Shown in pieces: positions 1-7,878 of a DNA stretch of 64,000 nt. How positions within the stretch are numbered: position 1 is the stretch's first letter; every line of letters starts with the position of its first letter. The stretch covers positions 186,001 to 250,000 of the forward strand of contig NZ_CP102283.1 of NCBI RefSeq assembly GCF_025150565.1, read 5' to 3'. The translations under genes and the position numbers were made by a program. Source of the stretch: Granulicatella adiacens ATCC 49175 (GTDB lineage Bacteria; Bacillota; Bacilli; Lactobacillales; Aerococcaceae). Under the pieces are notes generated by a model, which saw nothing but the letters and a program-made list of their open reading frames with translations, made no database searches and was not told the origin of the DNA.

Positions 1-36
1 TATTATGTTGACAAGGAACATGCAATATGATACATT

Positions 37-65
37 ATGAATGAATAAAAAAAATATTCATTCAT
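37..65. promoter_or_regulatory. TetR operator 1 (perfect 10-9-10 inverted repeat)
   Basis: ATGAATGAAT at 37-46 is exactly inverted as ATTCATTCAT at 56-65, with a 9-bp A-rich spacer. It lies immediately upstream of the Shine-Dalgarno site of the TetR gene. The same arms and spacer length recur at 685-712 before the next operon, so this is most likely the autoregulatory operator of the TetR protein. Confidence 0.8.
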
Positions 66-87
66 AACAAAAAGGAGATCTGTTAAA

Positions 88-654
88 TTGGATAAAAAAC
101 AGGCTTTAAAGGCTGCTGCCCATGATATCTTCTCTAAAACAGGCTATAAGGCAACAGGAATTTCAGAAATTGCCAAACAAGCTGGTGTGGCAGTCGGTTC
201 TTTCTATAACTATTATGACAGTAAAGAAGCTATTTTTTTAGATGTTTATGTAGATGAGAATAATCGTGTACGTCAAGCAATGATAAACGAAATTGATTGG
301 GGAATGGATATGGTCGAACTTGTCAGTCAGATTTTCAGAACGTCACGAAGTTATATTTCTTCCAATAAAATTCTTTCGGAATGGTACAATCCTATGATTT
401 CTAATGAGTTGCATCGTTATTATTCTTCGGAAGAAGGCAAAATTTCAAATTCATTTCATCAGTTTTTAGAGGAGACATTTACCAATCGTATCGAGGATGA
501 AGGATATTCACAAGAAAGAATTCAAGAAATCTTACAAGTTTACAATCTGTTTTACTATATGGATATGCACATTACAGAAAATGATTTTCCGGGTGTCAGT
601 AAAACAGTTGAAATACTTGCAACTTATTTTGTAAAGGGCATTTTAAAAAAATAA
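88..654 (+). CDS. TetR/AcrR-family transcriptional repressor
   Basis: A 188-residue one-component repressor. The N-terminal ~50 residues form the TetR helix-turn-helix (ISEIAKQAGVAVGSFYNYY, around residues 27-45), with the usual GSFYNYF-like recognition helix end. The rest is the all-helical ligand and dimerisation domain, which has no recognisable ligand signature. The start is a TTG at 88, chosen because AAAGGAG lies 9-14 nt upstream and the homology begins at once. The gene is flanked by two copies of one inverted repeat, one before itself and one before the downstream operon, so it probably represses both. The inducer cannot be read from the sequence. Confidence 0.85.
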   Translation: MDKKQALKAAAHDIFSKTGYKATGISEIAKQAGVAVGSFYNYYDSKEAIFLDVYVDENNRVRQAMINEIDWGMDMVELVSQIFRTSRSYISSNKILSEWYNPMISNELHRYYSSEEGKISNSFHQFLEETFTNRIEDEGYSQERIQEILQVYNLFYYMDMHITENDFPGVSKTVEILATYFVKGILKK

Positions 655-684
655 AGAATTGATTTCTTTATTTTTTAAGAGAAA

Positions 685-712
685 ATGAATGAATTTAAAT
701 TTTATTCATTCA
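685..712. promoter_or_regulatory. TetR operator 2
   Basis: TGAATGAAT (686-694) and ATTCATTCA (704-712) repeat the arm sequence and the 9-bp spacing of the inverted repeat at 37-65. It sits between the TetR gene and the membrane protein/reductase operon, just upstream of the AAGGAG at 721-726. This implies the TetR protein controls that operon. Confidence 0.8.
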
Positions 713-734
713 AAATTATAAAGGAGATATTATT

Positions 735-761
735 ATGAACAAACAAGGGGTAAAAAAATGA
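735..761 (+). CDS. Possible 8-codon leader peptide overlapping the next gene
   Basis: AAGGAGATATTATT precedes an ATG at 735 that opens an 8-codon frame (MNKQGVKK) ending in TGA at 759-761. That stop overlaps the ATG of the next gene at 758. The strong ribosome site serves this mini-ORF better than the 758 start, so it may act as a translational coupling leader. It may also be a non-functional accident. Confidence 0.3.
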   Translation: MNKQGVKK

Positions 762-1081
762 ATGGATGGAGTATTGCAGGAATTTCTGTCGCCGTTATTG
801 GTATTTTGGTCATTATATTGGGAGCTATGCTACAGTCAATTGACTTATCCAGCCCTGATTTCATGAGCTTTGCTACTGGAGGCATAATGTTGTTAGCGAT
901 AGGGTTATGTATGATTACCGGATTACCTGCCATTTTGCAAATTGCAGGCATTTGGTTGGCAGCAGTGACTATCATAATTTATATATACAGCTTGCCGGAT
1001 ACCGATTTTGTTATCAAAGTGATTGGTTTTATTCCTACTATCGCACTGGCTTTTTGGGTATCTTTTAAATTTTGGAAATGA
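758..1081 (+). CDS. Small integral membrane protein, operon partner of flavoreductase
   Basis: A 107-residue protein almost entirely made of membrane helices: roughly residues 5-25, 38-57, 62-80 and 87-105, with no soluble domain. No family is recognised. It starts at the ATG at 758, overlapping the stop of a possible leader peptide, and its stop at 1081 is 8 nt upstream of the ATG chosen for the reductase-like gene, indicating co-translation. Both genes lie behind the second TetR operator. A plausible role is a membrane partner of the oxidoreductase, but nothing in the sequence proves this. Confidence 0.6.
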   Translation: MNGWSIAGISVAVIGILVIILGAMLQSIDLSSPDFMSFATGGIMLLAIGLCMITGLPAILQIAGIWLAAVTIIIYIYSLPDTDFVIKVIGFIPTIALAFWVSFKFWK

Positions 1082-1089
1082 GGGAAATA

Positions 1090-1896
1090 ATGAAAAGAGG
1101 TAAAAAAATGGTGATAATTATTATATCTATTCTGGTGGCACTGTGCCTTATTACTTGGGGTGTGATTACCTATCTTGGACGGAGTCAAACTTTGTCGGTT
1201 AAATCCATTGAAAATTTCAATGACGACCTTTACTTAATACGTTTGACGAAACCTGACAATGTGACATGGGAAGCTGGATCTTATGCTCAATTTACATTAC
1301 ATGATGTTAAGGAGAACGCTCAAGAAACTACTGACGTAATATCCAGTGCTTCAATGAGCAATGATAAAAACAAACAAAATAGTGGCTGGCTGACAATAGC
1401 TTCTAACCCTAATGAGAATGAAATTTTCATTTTGACACACAATAGTGGAAGTTTCTATAAAAAAACATTGACTAATTTGCAAGCAGGAAGTAAGGTCGAG
1501 ATGAGCTGGCTTTACTCTAATTTATCTGTTGCAGATGGCAAAGATCCACTTGTTTTTTTTGCTTCTGACGTTGGCATTGCGGCAATACGGCCAATTATCA
1601 AAGAGTGGGCTGGAAAACGGGATATTATTATCAGTCACTTGGATAAAGGGGTTCTTATTTTTAATGAAGAAATAGCAAATTTATCAAAAAAAGAAACAAA
1701 TTTGACCTATGAAACAACTTCTAGCTTTTCTCAAAGTCAAGACAGCCTTAAAAATGCAGCAGAAAAGTATGGAAATAAGGCCACATATCTCTTATCTGGT
1801 CAACCTGATGATGTGGAAATGATGAAGAAGTTCCTTGAAGAAAAAGGGATTGATAGCAAGAAGATTAAAGTAGATGCTTTTAAAGGGTTGAAATAG
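1090..1896 (+). CDS. Membrane-anchored ferredoxin-NADP+ reductase-like flavoprotein
   Basis: A 268-residue protein with an N-terminal membrane anchor (about residues 5-25) followed by an FNR-type domain. Visible marks are the FAD-binding barrel (GSYAQFTL, then LTIASNPNENE and the GSFYKKTLTNLQAGSKVEMSW stretch), the NAD(P) motif region FFASDVGIAAIRPII, and the C-terminal LLSGQPDDVEMMKKFLEEKGI element typical of this family. No ferric-reductase heme helices and no 2Fe-2S ferredoxin domain are present. The ATG at 1090 is preferred over an upstream TTG (1072) because AGGGAA precedes it; the ATG at 1108 is also possible. Electron acceptor unknown; induced via the TetR protein by inference. Confidence 0.7.
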   Translation: MKRGKKMVIIIISILVALCLITWGVITYLGRSQTLSVKSIENFNDDLYLIRLTKPDNVTWEAGSYAQFTLHDVKENAQETTDVISSASMSNDKNKQNSGWLTIASNPNENEIFILTHNSGSFYKKTLTNLQAGSKVEMSWLYSNLSVADGKDPLVFFASDVGIAAIRPIIKEWAGKRDIIISHLDKGVLIFNEEIANLSKKETNLTYETTSSFSQSQDSLKNAAEKYGNKATYLLSGQPDDVEMMKKFLEEKGIDSKKIKVDAFKGLK

Positions 1897-1960
1897 CAGC
1901 TATCTCCATTGGGTTAAATTACATCTTGATTTTAGAGTGACATATTTTATTATAAATGAA

Positions 1961-1990
1961 AAAACTAGGCATTTTTTGCCTAGTTTTTTT
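1961..1990 (+). terminator. Rho-independent terminator
   Basis: AAAACTAGGCA and TGCCTAGTTTT form an 11-bp stem with a short T loop, followed by a T run. It closes the TetR-controlled operon. Confidence 0.9.
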
Positions 1991-2139
1991 GATTTTAGAG
2001 ACAAATTTGAACTCTGTTTTCTCCACGGAAACAATTAGAAATGGTTTTCTCAAAAGTAATAAAAATGTAAAGTTTATAGTATCCAAATGTAGCGGTTTTG
2101 AGATATAATGATGACGAACATAATGAATGGAGAATTTCA

Positions 2140-4020
2140 ATGGAGACTTCAAATTATCAAACGGGACTTTCTAAGTCAAATGCGTATCCACATCCTCCTG
2201 AAAAACAAAAACGGAAGAGGAGCGCAGCTTTAGATGGCTTGAAAGGTTTTTTTATACTTGCAATTATTTTATATTACTATTTTCAACATTTATTGCCTGG
2301 GGGCTTTTTGGCGGTAAATGGTTTTCTTGTAGTTGGGGGCTATTTAACCTTTAGACAGAATAAGAAGACCTTTGCTGAAGATTACCAAGAGAGATTCTCG
2401 TGGAAGAGTCTAAAAAGAATGTTTTTCCCGATGCTCTTTATGATTATCACAACTGTCGCTACGCTCTTTTTAGTCGCACCGCAAATGCTATCCAATATTA
2501 GAGGAATGGCGCTATCTGCACTGTTCTTTGTCAATAACGATTATCAGATCTTTAGTCAACAATCTTATTTTGTGCAGTCTGCTAATCCAAGTCCTTTTGT
2601 CCATCTTTGGTACGTTTCGTTATATGTCCAATTATTAATTGTTGGATTCTTGCTGAGAAGACTGATGAAGAAGATGAACTTTCTGCGAATGCAAGAGTTC
2701 GCTCTGTTAGCATTTCTAACGATTGCTTCAGCAGTGGGGATGGCAGCTTTATATTGGTGGGAACAAGATCCATCGCATGTGTACTATCTTGTGTCAACTC
2801 GACTGTTCTCATTCACTTTAGGCGCTTTACTAAGCTATATTCATGAAGGAAAACTCTTAATCCCAGAAGATCATTCTAATAAAGGGAACTTAAATATTGC
2901 CAGCATCATTGGTATGGGAGCACTCATTTGGATGCTCGTGACCTTCAATGGGATGCAAGCGGAAGTGTATTACATGATCATGCTAGTATCTTCCATTGTC
3001 ATGACATTACTGGTTTCATTTGCCCTTCGTGAAGGCGTATGGCTTCACTATATTATTAGTTTTAAAGGTTTTACTTTCTTCGGGAAAAGAAGTTTCTCTT
3101 ATTACTTATGGTTTTATCCAATTCATTTAATCTTGCCATCCTTTTTACGAGGGGTTGAAGATTATTGGTTGAATGTTTTGATTCAATGGATCACGATAAT
3201 TGTACTAGCTGAAATCACTTATCAATTATTTGAAAAAGAACGAATTCCGCTTCCGATTGGACAAGCGCATAGTCCGTATCGGTTAACGGCGTATATGAAA
3301 TCCAACCTTCCAAAAGGGTTGAAACACTTCGGAATTGCTTTTTCATTAGTGTATCTGGTCTTTGCTGGCTTAGCCGGGATTGGATTTGCGCAGGAAAAAG
3401 ACCAAACCAGTGTGGTTCATGAAGTAGAAGAAAAGATTCGCAAAAATCAGGAACTGCTTCAAGAAACAACCGTGGAACCTACTACGGAAGCTGTCACAAC
3501 CGTAAATTCGGAAGTAAAGGCCAATATAGAACAACAAGTTCGACAAACGCCAATCACCTTTGTAGGAGACTCCGTTCTGTTAGCTTCTGCCAATAAATTA
3601 AGAGAAGTCTTTCCAAATGCTTATGTGGACGGGGAAGTGGGACGTCAATTGTATTACAGTACTCCCGTCGTTCAAAAACTAGTGCAACAAGGAAGATTAT
3701 CTCAAACGGTCGTATTTGTACTCGGTTCAAACGGAGCCTTTGCAAGTGCGCAAATCGATTCTCTTATTCAAGCAGCAGGTAACCGTGAAATTTTCTTAGT
3801 AACGGCAGGCTATGAGATTAAATGGGCTAAAGAAGTAAACGATCAGCTGAAAGCAGCCGCTGAACGGTATCCAAATGTGCATTTAATCGACTGGGGAACC
3901 TATGCGAGGGGACGTACGAAAGAGTTGCTCTTCGAGGATGAAATTCATCCAAATGATACTGGAGCTTCTGAGATGGCGAACTTAATCTTGCAAGAAATGG
4001 TGAAATTAAAATTACAATAA
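2140..4020 (+). CDS. OatA-like acyltransferase-3/SGNH peptidoglycan acetyltransferase paralogue
   Basis: A 626-residue protein with the OatA layout: a ten-helix acyltransferase-3 domain (about residues 20-370), a linker helix near 410, and an extracytoplasmic SGNH esterase domain. The SGNH blocks are intact: FVGDSV (Ser nucleophile), GSNG, and DEIHP (Asp-His). The AT3 domain is abnormal. The usual LDGLRA…YH motif reads LDGLKG…YYY, so the conserved Arg is Lys and the His expected 11 residues later is Tyr. It may transfer a different group, act differently, or be impaired. The ATG at 2140 is chosen because GGAG lies 8 nt upstream; a TTG at 2098 lacks a site. Single-gene unit with its own terminator. 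Confidence 0.75.
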   Translation: METSNYQTGLSKSNAYPHPPEKQKRKRSAALDGLKGFFILAIILYYYFQHLLPGGFLAVNGFLVVGGYLTFRQNKKTFAEDYQERFSWKSLKRMFFPMLFMIITTVATLFLVAPQMLSNIRGMALSALFFVNNDYQIFSQQSYFVQSANPSPFVHLWYVSLYVQLLIVGFLLRRLMKKMNFLRMQEFALLAFLTIASAVGMAALYWWEQDPSHVYYLVSTRLFSFTLGALLSYIHEGKLLIPEDHSNKGNLNIASIIGMGALIWMLVTFNGMQAEVYYMIMLVSSIVMTLLVSFALREGVWLHYIISFKGFTFFGKRSFSYYLWFYPIHLILPSFLRGVEDYWLNVLIQWITIIVLAEITYQLFEKERIPLPIGQAHSPYRLTAYMKSNLPKGLKHFGIAFSLVYLVFAGLAGIGFAQEKDQTSVVHEVEEKIRKNQELLQETTVEPTTEAVTTVNSEVKANIEQQVRQTPITFVGDSVLLASANKLREVFPNAYVDGEVGRQLYYSTPVVQKLVQQGRLSQTVVFVLGSNGAFASAQIDSLIQAAGNREIFLVTAGYEIKWAKEVNDQLKAAAERYPNVHLIDWGTYARGRTKELLFEDEIHPNDTGASEMANLILQEMVKLKLQ

Positions 4021-4024
4021 TGAT

Positions 4025-4053
4025 AAAGGCGACTCAAATGGGTCGTCTTTTTT
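4025..4053 (+). terminator. Rho-independent terminator
   Basis: AAGGCGACTC pairs with GGGTCGTCTTT around an AAAT loop and runs into T residues, downstream of the OatA-like gene. Confidence 0.85.
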
Positions 4054-4082
4054 ATTTTCTAAAAATATTTTTGAAAACGCTA

Positions 4083-4148
4083 TTGACAAACGAGTGTACT
4101 AAGCGCATAATACAGTTAAAAGAAAGTGTATTATTCGATTAATACACT
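4083..4148 (+). promoter_or_regulatory. Promoter with two GntR (YtrA-type) operators
   Basis: A -35 TTGACA (4083-4088) is followed 17 bp later by CATAAT (4106-4111). Two palindromes share one geometry (9-bp arms, 6-bp spacer): AGTGTACTA/TAATACAGT at 4093-4116 covering the -10, and the perfect AGTGTATTA/TAATACACT at 4125-4148. Their centres are 32 bp apart, about three helical turns. The AGTGTA…TACACT pattern resembles sites of YtrA-type GntR repressors, which fits the regulator gene immediately downstream. Confidence 0.8.
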
Positions 4149-4175
4149 GATACAATCGAAAGAAAGGAGAAGCCG

Positions 4176-4529
4176 ATGATTGTATTTGATAAAAGAAGTC
4201 CGGTTTACGAGCAAATTGTCGCGTATTTCAAGGCGGAAATAGTATCCAAACGGCTAAAACCCGGACAAGAAATGCCAAGTAGACGAGAACTGGCTTAGGT
4301 GATGCAAGTGAATCCGAATACGGTTCAAAGGGCATTTCATGAAATGGAGGCTATTGGTCTTGTGACAACGGGAAATAATGTAATGAGTAGAGTGACAGAA
4401 GATGAGGATAGAATCGAACAGCTAAAAGAAGAAATGTTGGAAGAAGCGATTACGAGTTTTGTTGATGCGATTGCTCCGCTTCAGCTCTCTCAAAAAGAGA
4501 TTATTGACCATCTGAGCCAGAAATTGTGA
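4176..4529 (+). pseudogene. GntR-family (YtrA-like) regulator interrupted by an in-frame TAG
   Basis: Reading from the ATG at 4176 (AAAGGAG upstream) gives a clear GntR winged helix (SPVYEQIVAYFK, LKPGQEMPSRRELA) up to a TAG at 4296-4298. The same frame then continues with VMQVNPNTVQRAFHEMEAIGLV and the short helical C-terminus of YtrA-type proteins. The stop replaces exactly one residue, so there is no frameshift. Everything else is intact: operators, ribosome site, and 18-nt spacing to the ABC gene. The full frame would be 117 residues. Reinitiation at the GTG at 4299 would lack half of the DNA-binding domain. Either a recent nonsense mutation that derepresses the ABC operon or a sequencing error. 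Confidence 0.8.
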
Positions 4530-4547
4530 TAGGAAGGAGAGTTCTAA

Positions 4548-5237
4548 ATGCTAACGGTACAAAATTTAAGTAAGAAATTTGGAAAAAAACAAGTGTTAGA
4601 TGATATTTCGTTTAACGCGAAAAAAGGGGAAGTCACAGCGCTCATCGGTGTGAATGGGATTGGGAAAACAACCATTATGAATTCTATTGCGGGCTTACTC
4701 CCTTATGACAAAGGCCAAATCGTGATTGATGATATGCCAGTGCGTAAGGTGTTTGCTGAAAAAGTCAGCTATATTACGGATAGTTCCATTATTTCTCCAA
4801 ATCAAACGGTAGATGAAGCGATTGATTTTATGCGTACATTCTATCCAAACTGGAATCGTGCGAAAGAAAAACATTTATTGAAGTTCTTCCGATTGAACTT
4901 AAAAGACGAAGTGAGATCTCTTTCGAAAGGGAATGTAGCCAAGTTGAATTTACTGCTTGGAATGGGATTAGACACAGATTATATTTTGATGGACGAACCA
5001 TTCTCCGGAATCGACGTCTTTACACGTGAAGAGATTGCACGCGTGTTTACGAGTGATTTATTAGACGGACGAGGCGTATTAATTACAACACATGAAATTA
5101 ATGATATTGAGTACATTGTAGACAAGGCGCTCTTGCTGGATGGAGGAAAAATCGTTAAAGAATTTTATCCAGAGCAAGTTCGTGAAGAAGAAGGGAAGTC
5201 TATCGTGGATGTGATGAGGGAGGTATACTTACACTGA
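4548..5237 (+). CDS. ABC transporter ATP-binding protein (YtrB-like)
   Basis: A 229-residue ABC ATPase. Walker A GVNGIGKTT (about residues 34-42), a degenerate signature LSKGNVAKLNLLLGM, Walker B YILMDEP and the H-loop TTHE are all present. Length and the GntR neighbour match the YtrB/BcrA-type exporters of cell-envelope stress operons. GAAGGAGAG precedes the ATG. Its TGA overlaps the probable start of the membrane subunit (CTGA), indicating translational coupling. Substrate unknown; such operons often respond to peptide or lipid II-directed antibiotics. Confidence 0.85.
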   Translation: MLTVQNLSKKFGKKQVLDDISFNAKKGEVTALIGVNGIGKTTIMNSIAGLLPYDKGQIVIDDMPVRKVFAEKVSYITDSSIISPNQTVDEAIDFMRTFYPNWNRAKEKHLLKFFRLNLKDEVRSLSKGNVAKLNLLLGMGLDTDYILMDEPFSGIDVFTREEIARVFTSDLLDGRGVLITTHEINDIEYIVDKALLLDGGKIVKEFYPEQVREEEGKSIVDVMREVYLH

Positions 5238-6037
5238 GAAAAGTCATTCAACTAACGCTTTATAATTTAGGCCAGGCCAAAGGATTTATTCTCGTTACGG
5301 CACTGCTTCAAGTATTGATTCAAGTCGGTCTTCAGTTTTTTACGATAGTAACTTCTGGGCTGCTGAGTGGAATGAGAATTTTAACGGAAAAGCAAGAAAT
5401 TCTTCGAGTAGTTCTCGTAGAAATCAATATTGGATTACCTGTATTTTTTGCAGGGGTAGCCATTCTTGTCTATAGTGCGATGATTTGGTCGAAAGAGTGG
5501 AGTACAAAGGGTTCCTTTATTTACCGATTATTGATGTTACCGGGGTCCCGCTTTAGTGTGTACTTATCGAAGTTACTAACAATGCTAATCATCACGTTCT
5601 TCCTACAAGGCGTTCAAGTGATTGGAGTATTTTTAAATTACACTCTTTCAAGAGTATTTATTCCGAGTCTTGATTCCTATCATGTGACACCATGGTCTCT
5701 TGTGACAAATTCCATTGCTATGCAGACGGTTGTTCCAAAATATGAGACTCAATTTTTCTTCTTCTTCCTATTTGGGGTAGCCGCTATCGTGACCATTTTC
5801 CAAATCACCTTATTAGTGGTTGGAGTTGAAAAGAAATCCACAACAACGAAATTAATGAGTATCATCGGATATATCTTACTCCTTATCATTTATGTAGGAA
5901 CCGTCTCTCGTTACCAATGGAGTTTCTATTTCATCGGATCTGAAACCATCCTCTATTTAGGAACGGGAATAGTCGTGTGGATTATCGGCAATTTATTACT
6001 CAGTGATTATTTATTAAATCATAAGGTCAGCGTATAA
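5234..6037 (+). CDS. ABC transporter permease with apparent non-ATG start
   Basis: About 267 residues with six or so membrane helices, the partner of the preceding ATPase. The first usual start codon in frame is a TTG at 5315, but coding-like sequence (RKVIQLTLYNLGQAKGFILV, part of the first helix) extends upstream to 5234. There CTG overlaps the upstream stop as CTGA, 9 nt after AGGGAGGT. This looks like an ATGA overlap with A changed to C. A CTG start is proposed; if it is unused the permease would be truncated by 27 residues. No ATG lies within the first helix. Confidence 0.65.
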   Translation: MRKVIQLTLYNLGQAKGFILVTALLQVLIQVGLQFFTIVTSGLLSGMRILTEKQEILRVVLVEINIGLPVFFAGVAILVYSAMIWSKEWSTKGSFIYRLLMLPGSRFSVYLSKLLTMLIITFFLQGVQVIGVFLNYTLSRVFIPSLDSYHVTPWSLVTNSIAMQTVVPKYETQFFFFFLFGVAAIVTIFQITLLVVGVEKKSTTTKLMSIIGYILLLIIYVGTVSRYQWSFYFIGSETILYLGTGIVVWIIGNLLLSDYLLNHKVSV

Positions 6038-6050
6038 GGAGGTTTGAACA

Positions 6051-7217
6051 ATGAAATCAAGAAAATTTGCCACAGCCATCTTTGCGCTCGGTGGTCTCAT
6101 GTTCCTTAGTAGTGTAGGATTTGCAGTCTATAAAGATGTCAAACCTGCTCCTGTATCTCTGCAGTTATCACAAGAAGAGAAAAAACTCGTTGAAGGAGCG
6201 ACGTTTCAGTTTACGCCCTATACACAAGATATTACCAATCATAATGGTGCTACTCACGCACTCTTAGACGGAGAAGTGAAGCGAATTGGTTTTGGAGAGC
6301 ATCTCCACGCGTACAGTTTACGAAATCAAATGAAAGATTTTTCAGTACTGGATAGACCACATTACGGAACTTCTATCACTTTCAAAGGGTATAAACTCTA
6401 TTACGGATCACAATTCAATGTGTATCAGACAAATAATGACCCAGTGATTGGATATACATTGATGAATACAGAGACGAAAGAGTTAGTTTCCAATACGGTA
6501 TCCATCCCAAAAGAAATCCGCGGAGACCGTACGTATATTGAAACTCCTACCTTCTACAGAGATGGGGATACTTTATACGCAGTTATGCAATGGAGCGATT
6601 CTGATAGAGGGCATTATCTATTAACGTTTTCGATTGACTTGAAGACCGGAACGCCTTCTAAATTGGAAAAAGTCAATTTACCGGGAAATCTACAAGAATT
6701 CCATTGGAGAGTAGCTTCAAGCGAGAAAGTATATGATCCGCAAAGACTCATCATGGGATCTTCTTATTCAAAAGAAAATAAATTCCATTGGATGACTTTT
6801 GATGCGAAGACGAAACAATTCGCCGAGATTGAATCGACTGAGACGATGGCTTTTGAAAATACAAGTCTGTATGTAGTGGAGGATCAAGTGTATGTAATCT
6901 CTACTGAAAAATCGAAAGAATTGTCTCAAAGTCAAGGATATCAAGAACCAAGTGAACGAAAGAATAATAAATTGACTCTATACAAAATTGGTGCCAATCA
7001 TCAGTTGGAGATTAGTCAAACGATTGAAACAGATCCATACGCTCCACTTCCATACTTAAATCAAGGGAATTTGGTGATGATTTCGTTAGTAGATGGAAAA
7101 CCAACATTACGAGTACAATCGCTCAAAACAAAAGAAATTTTATTATCCAAACCGATCGATGTGATTGAAAAAGTGTTCTTTACGAATGCCAATAGCTATC
7201 GTGGTGGGGATCGCTAA
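6051..7217 (+). CDS. Exported protein of the ABC operon, unknown function
   Basis: A 388-residue protein with an N-terminal signal or anchor helix (about residues 7-27) and no lipobox. The body is rich in short beta-strand repeats (TPTFYRDGDTLYAVMQW, ENTSLYVVEDQVYVIS), reminiscent of a beta-propeller but unassigned. AAGGAGGTTTGAAC precedes the ATG, 13 nt after the permease stop, so it belongs to the GntR/ABC operon. It may be an extracytoplasmic accessory protein of the exporter; family not recognised. Confidence 0.6.
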   Translation: MKSRKFATAIFALGGLMFLSSVGFAVYKDVKPAPVSLQLSQEEKKLVEGATFQFTPYTQDITNHNGATHALLDGEVKRIGFGEHLHAYSLRNQMKDFSVLDRPHYGTSITFKGYKLYYGSQFNVYQTNNDPVIGYTLMNTETKELVSNTVSIPKEIRGDRTYIETPTFYRDGDTLYAVMQWSDSDRGHYLLTFSIDLKTGTPSKLEKVNLPGNLQEFHWRVASSEKVYDPQRLIMGSSYSKENKFHWMTFDAKTKQFAEIESTETMAFENTSLYVVEDQVYVISTEKSKELSQSQGYQEPSERKNNKLTLYKIGANHQLEISQTIETDPYAPLPYLNQGNLVMISLVDGKPTLRVQSLKTKEILLSKPIDVIEKVFFTNANSYRGGDR

Positions 7218-7220
7218 AAT

Positions 7221-7258
7221 AAAAAAAGCTACGTTAGGATATCCTAACGTAGTTTTTC
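7221..7258. terminator. Bidirectional terminator
   Basis: A perfect 24-bp palindrome (CTACGTTAGGAT and its complement, 7229-7252) is bordered by an A run on the left and a T run on the right. It can serve both the plus-strand ABC operon and the minus-strand gene that ends at 7261. Confidence 0.9.
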
Positions 7259-7260
7259 GT

Positions 7261-7767
7261 TTACGCTTTTTCTTCAGTTTTCAAGTGTGGGTTTGGAAGA
7301 AGATGGTTCACTCCAATGGCAATCAATGCGCCAATAAGGGTATCCAAAATTCTTTGAATCGCATAGGCGGTATTTTGTCCTGCTTCAACGTTAAAGAAAA
7401 TGACTAAGAAGGTTGAACAAGAATTAATGACGCCGGTTTTATTGAATTGGTTACAAAATAAAATTATTAAGATAATGCCAATCGGTGCTAGTAATAAATC
7501 CGTATATTCTTGGTACGGAAGAATGGCTCTTAATTGGAACAATAGAATTGCGACCACCCCACCTGTAGTGTTGCCTACAAAACGAGAGAGCGCAAATTTA
7601 AAGGTTTGTTCGTGGTCGGTTCTTAGGCTAAAGATGGCGGACAGTGCAGCCAGCATCGGAGAACCACGATGTAATACTCTAAATAGCACAACGCAAAGAA
7701 AAACAGATATCGCAGTTTTTAAAGTACGTAGTCCGATATGAAATGGATTTTTTGAAGTTTGGGACAC
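7261..7767 (-). CDS. Aromatic acid exporter (DUF939/FUSC-like) membrane protein
   Basis: A 168-residue inner-membrane protein with about four helices. The conserved opening (IGLRTLKTAISVFLCVVLF then GSPMLAALSAIFSLRTDHEQTFK) and the following FVGNTTGG segment match the N-terminal membrane module of ArAE/DUF939 proteins. The cytoplasmic C-terminal domain of longer relatives is absent. The start is GTG, with AAAAGAGGTGAG upstream on the minus strand. It is divergent from the 7879 gene. Transport substrate not known. Confidence 0.75.
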   Translation of the reverse strand: MSQTSKNPFHIGLRTLKTAISVFLCVVLFRVLHRGSPMLAALSAIFSLRTDHEQTFKFALSRFVGNTTGGVVAILLFQLRAILPYQEYTDLLLAPIGIILIILFCNQFNKTGVINSCSTFLVIFFNVEAGQNTAYAIQRILDTLIGALIAIGVNHLLPNPHLKTEEKA

Positions 7768-7878
7768 ACTCTCACCTCTTTTTAAAGATAACGTTATTAT
7801 AATATACGATAGTGAAAAATGACAAAAAATTGAAAAATGAACCTAATAGGTGTATTATAGTATTAAGAGGTGATGAAG

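Noticed and set aside
4299-4529. Separate small gene starting at GTG 4299
   Set aside because: It is the in-frame remainder of the GntR gene after the TAG, with no ribosome site of its own.
7165-7741. Plus-strand ORFs over the exporter gene
   Set aside because: They overlap the terminator and the minus-strand membrane protein, which has proper helices, start and ribosome site.
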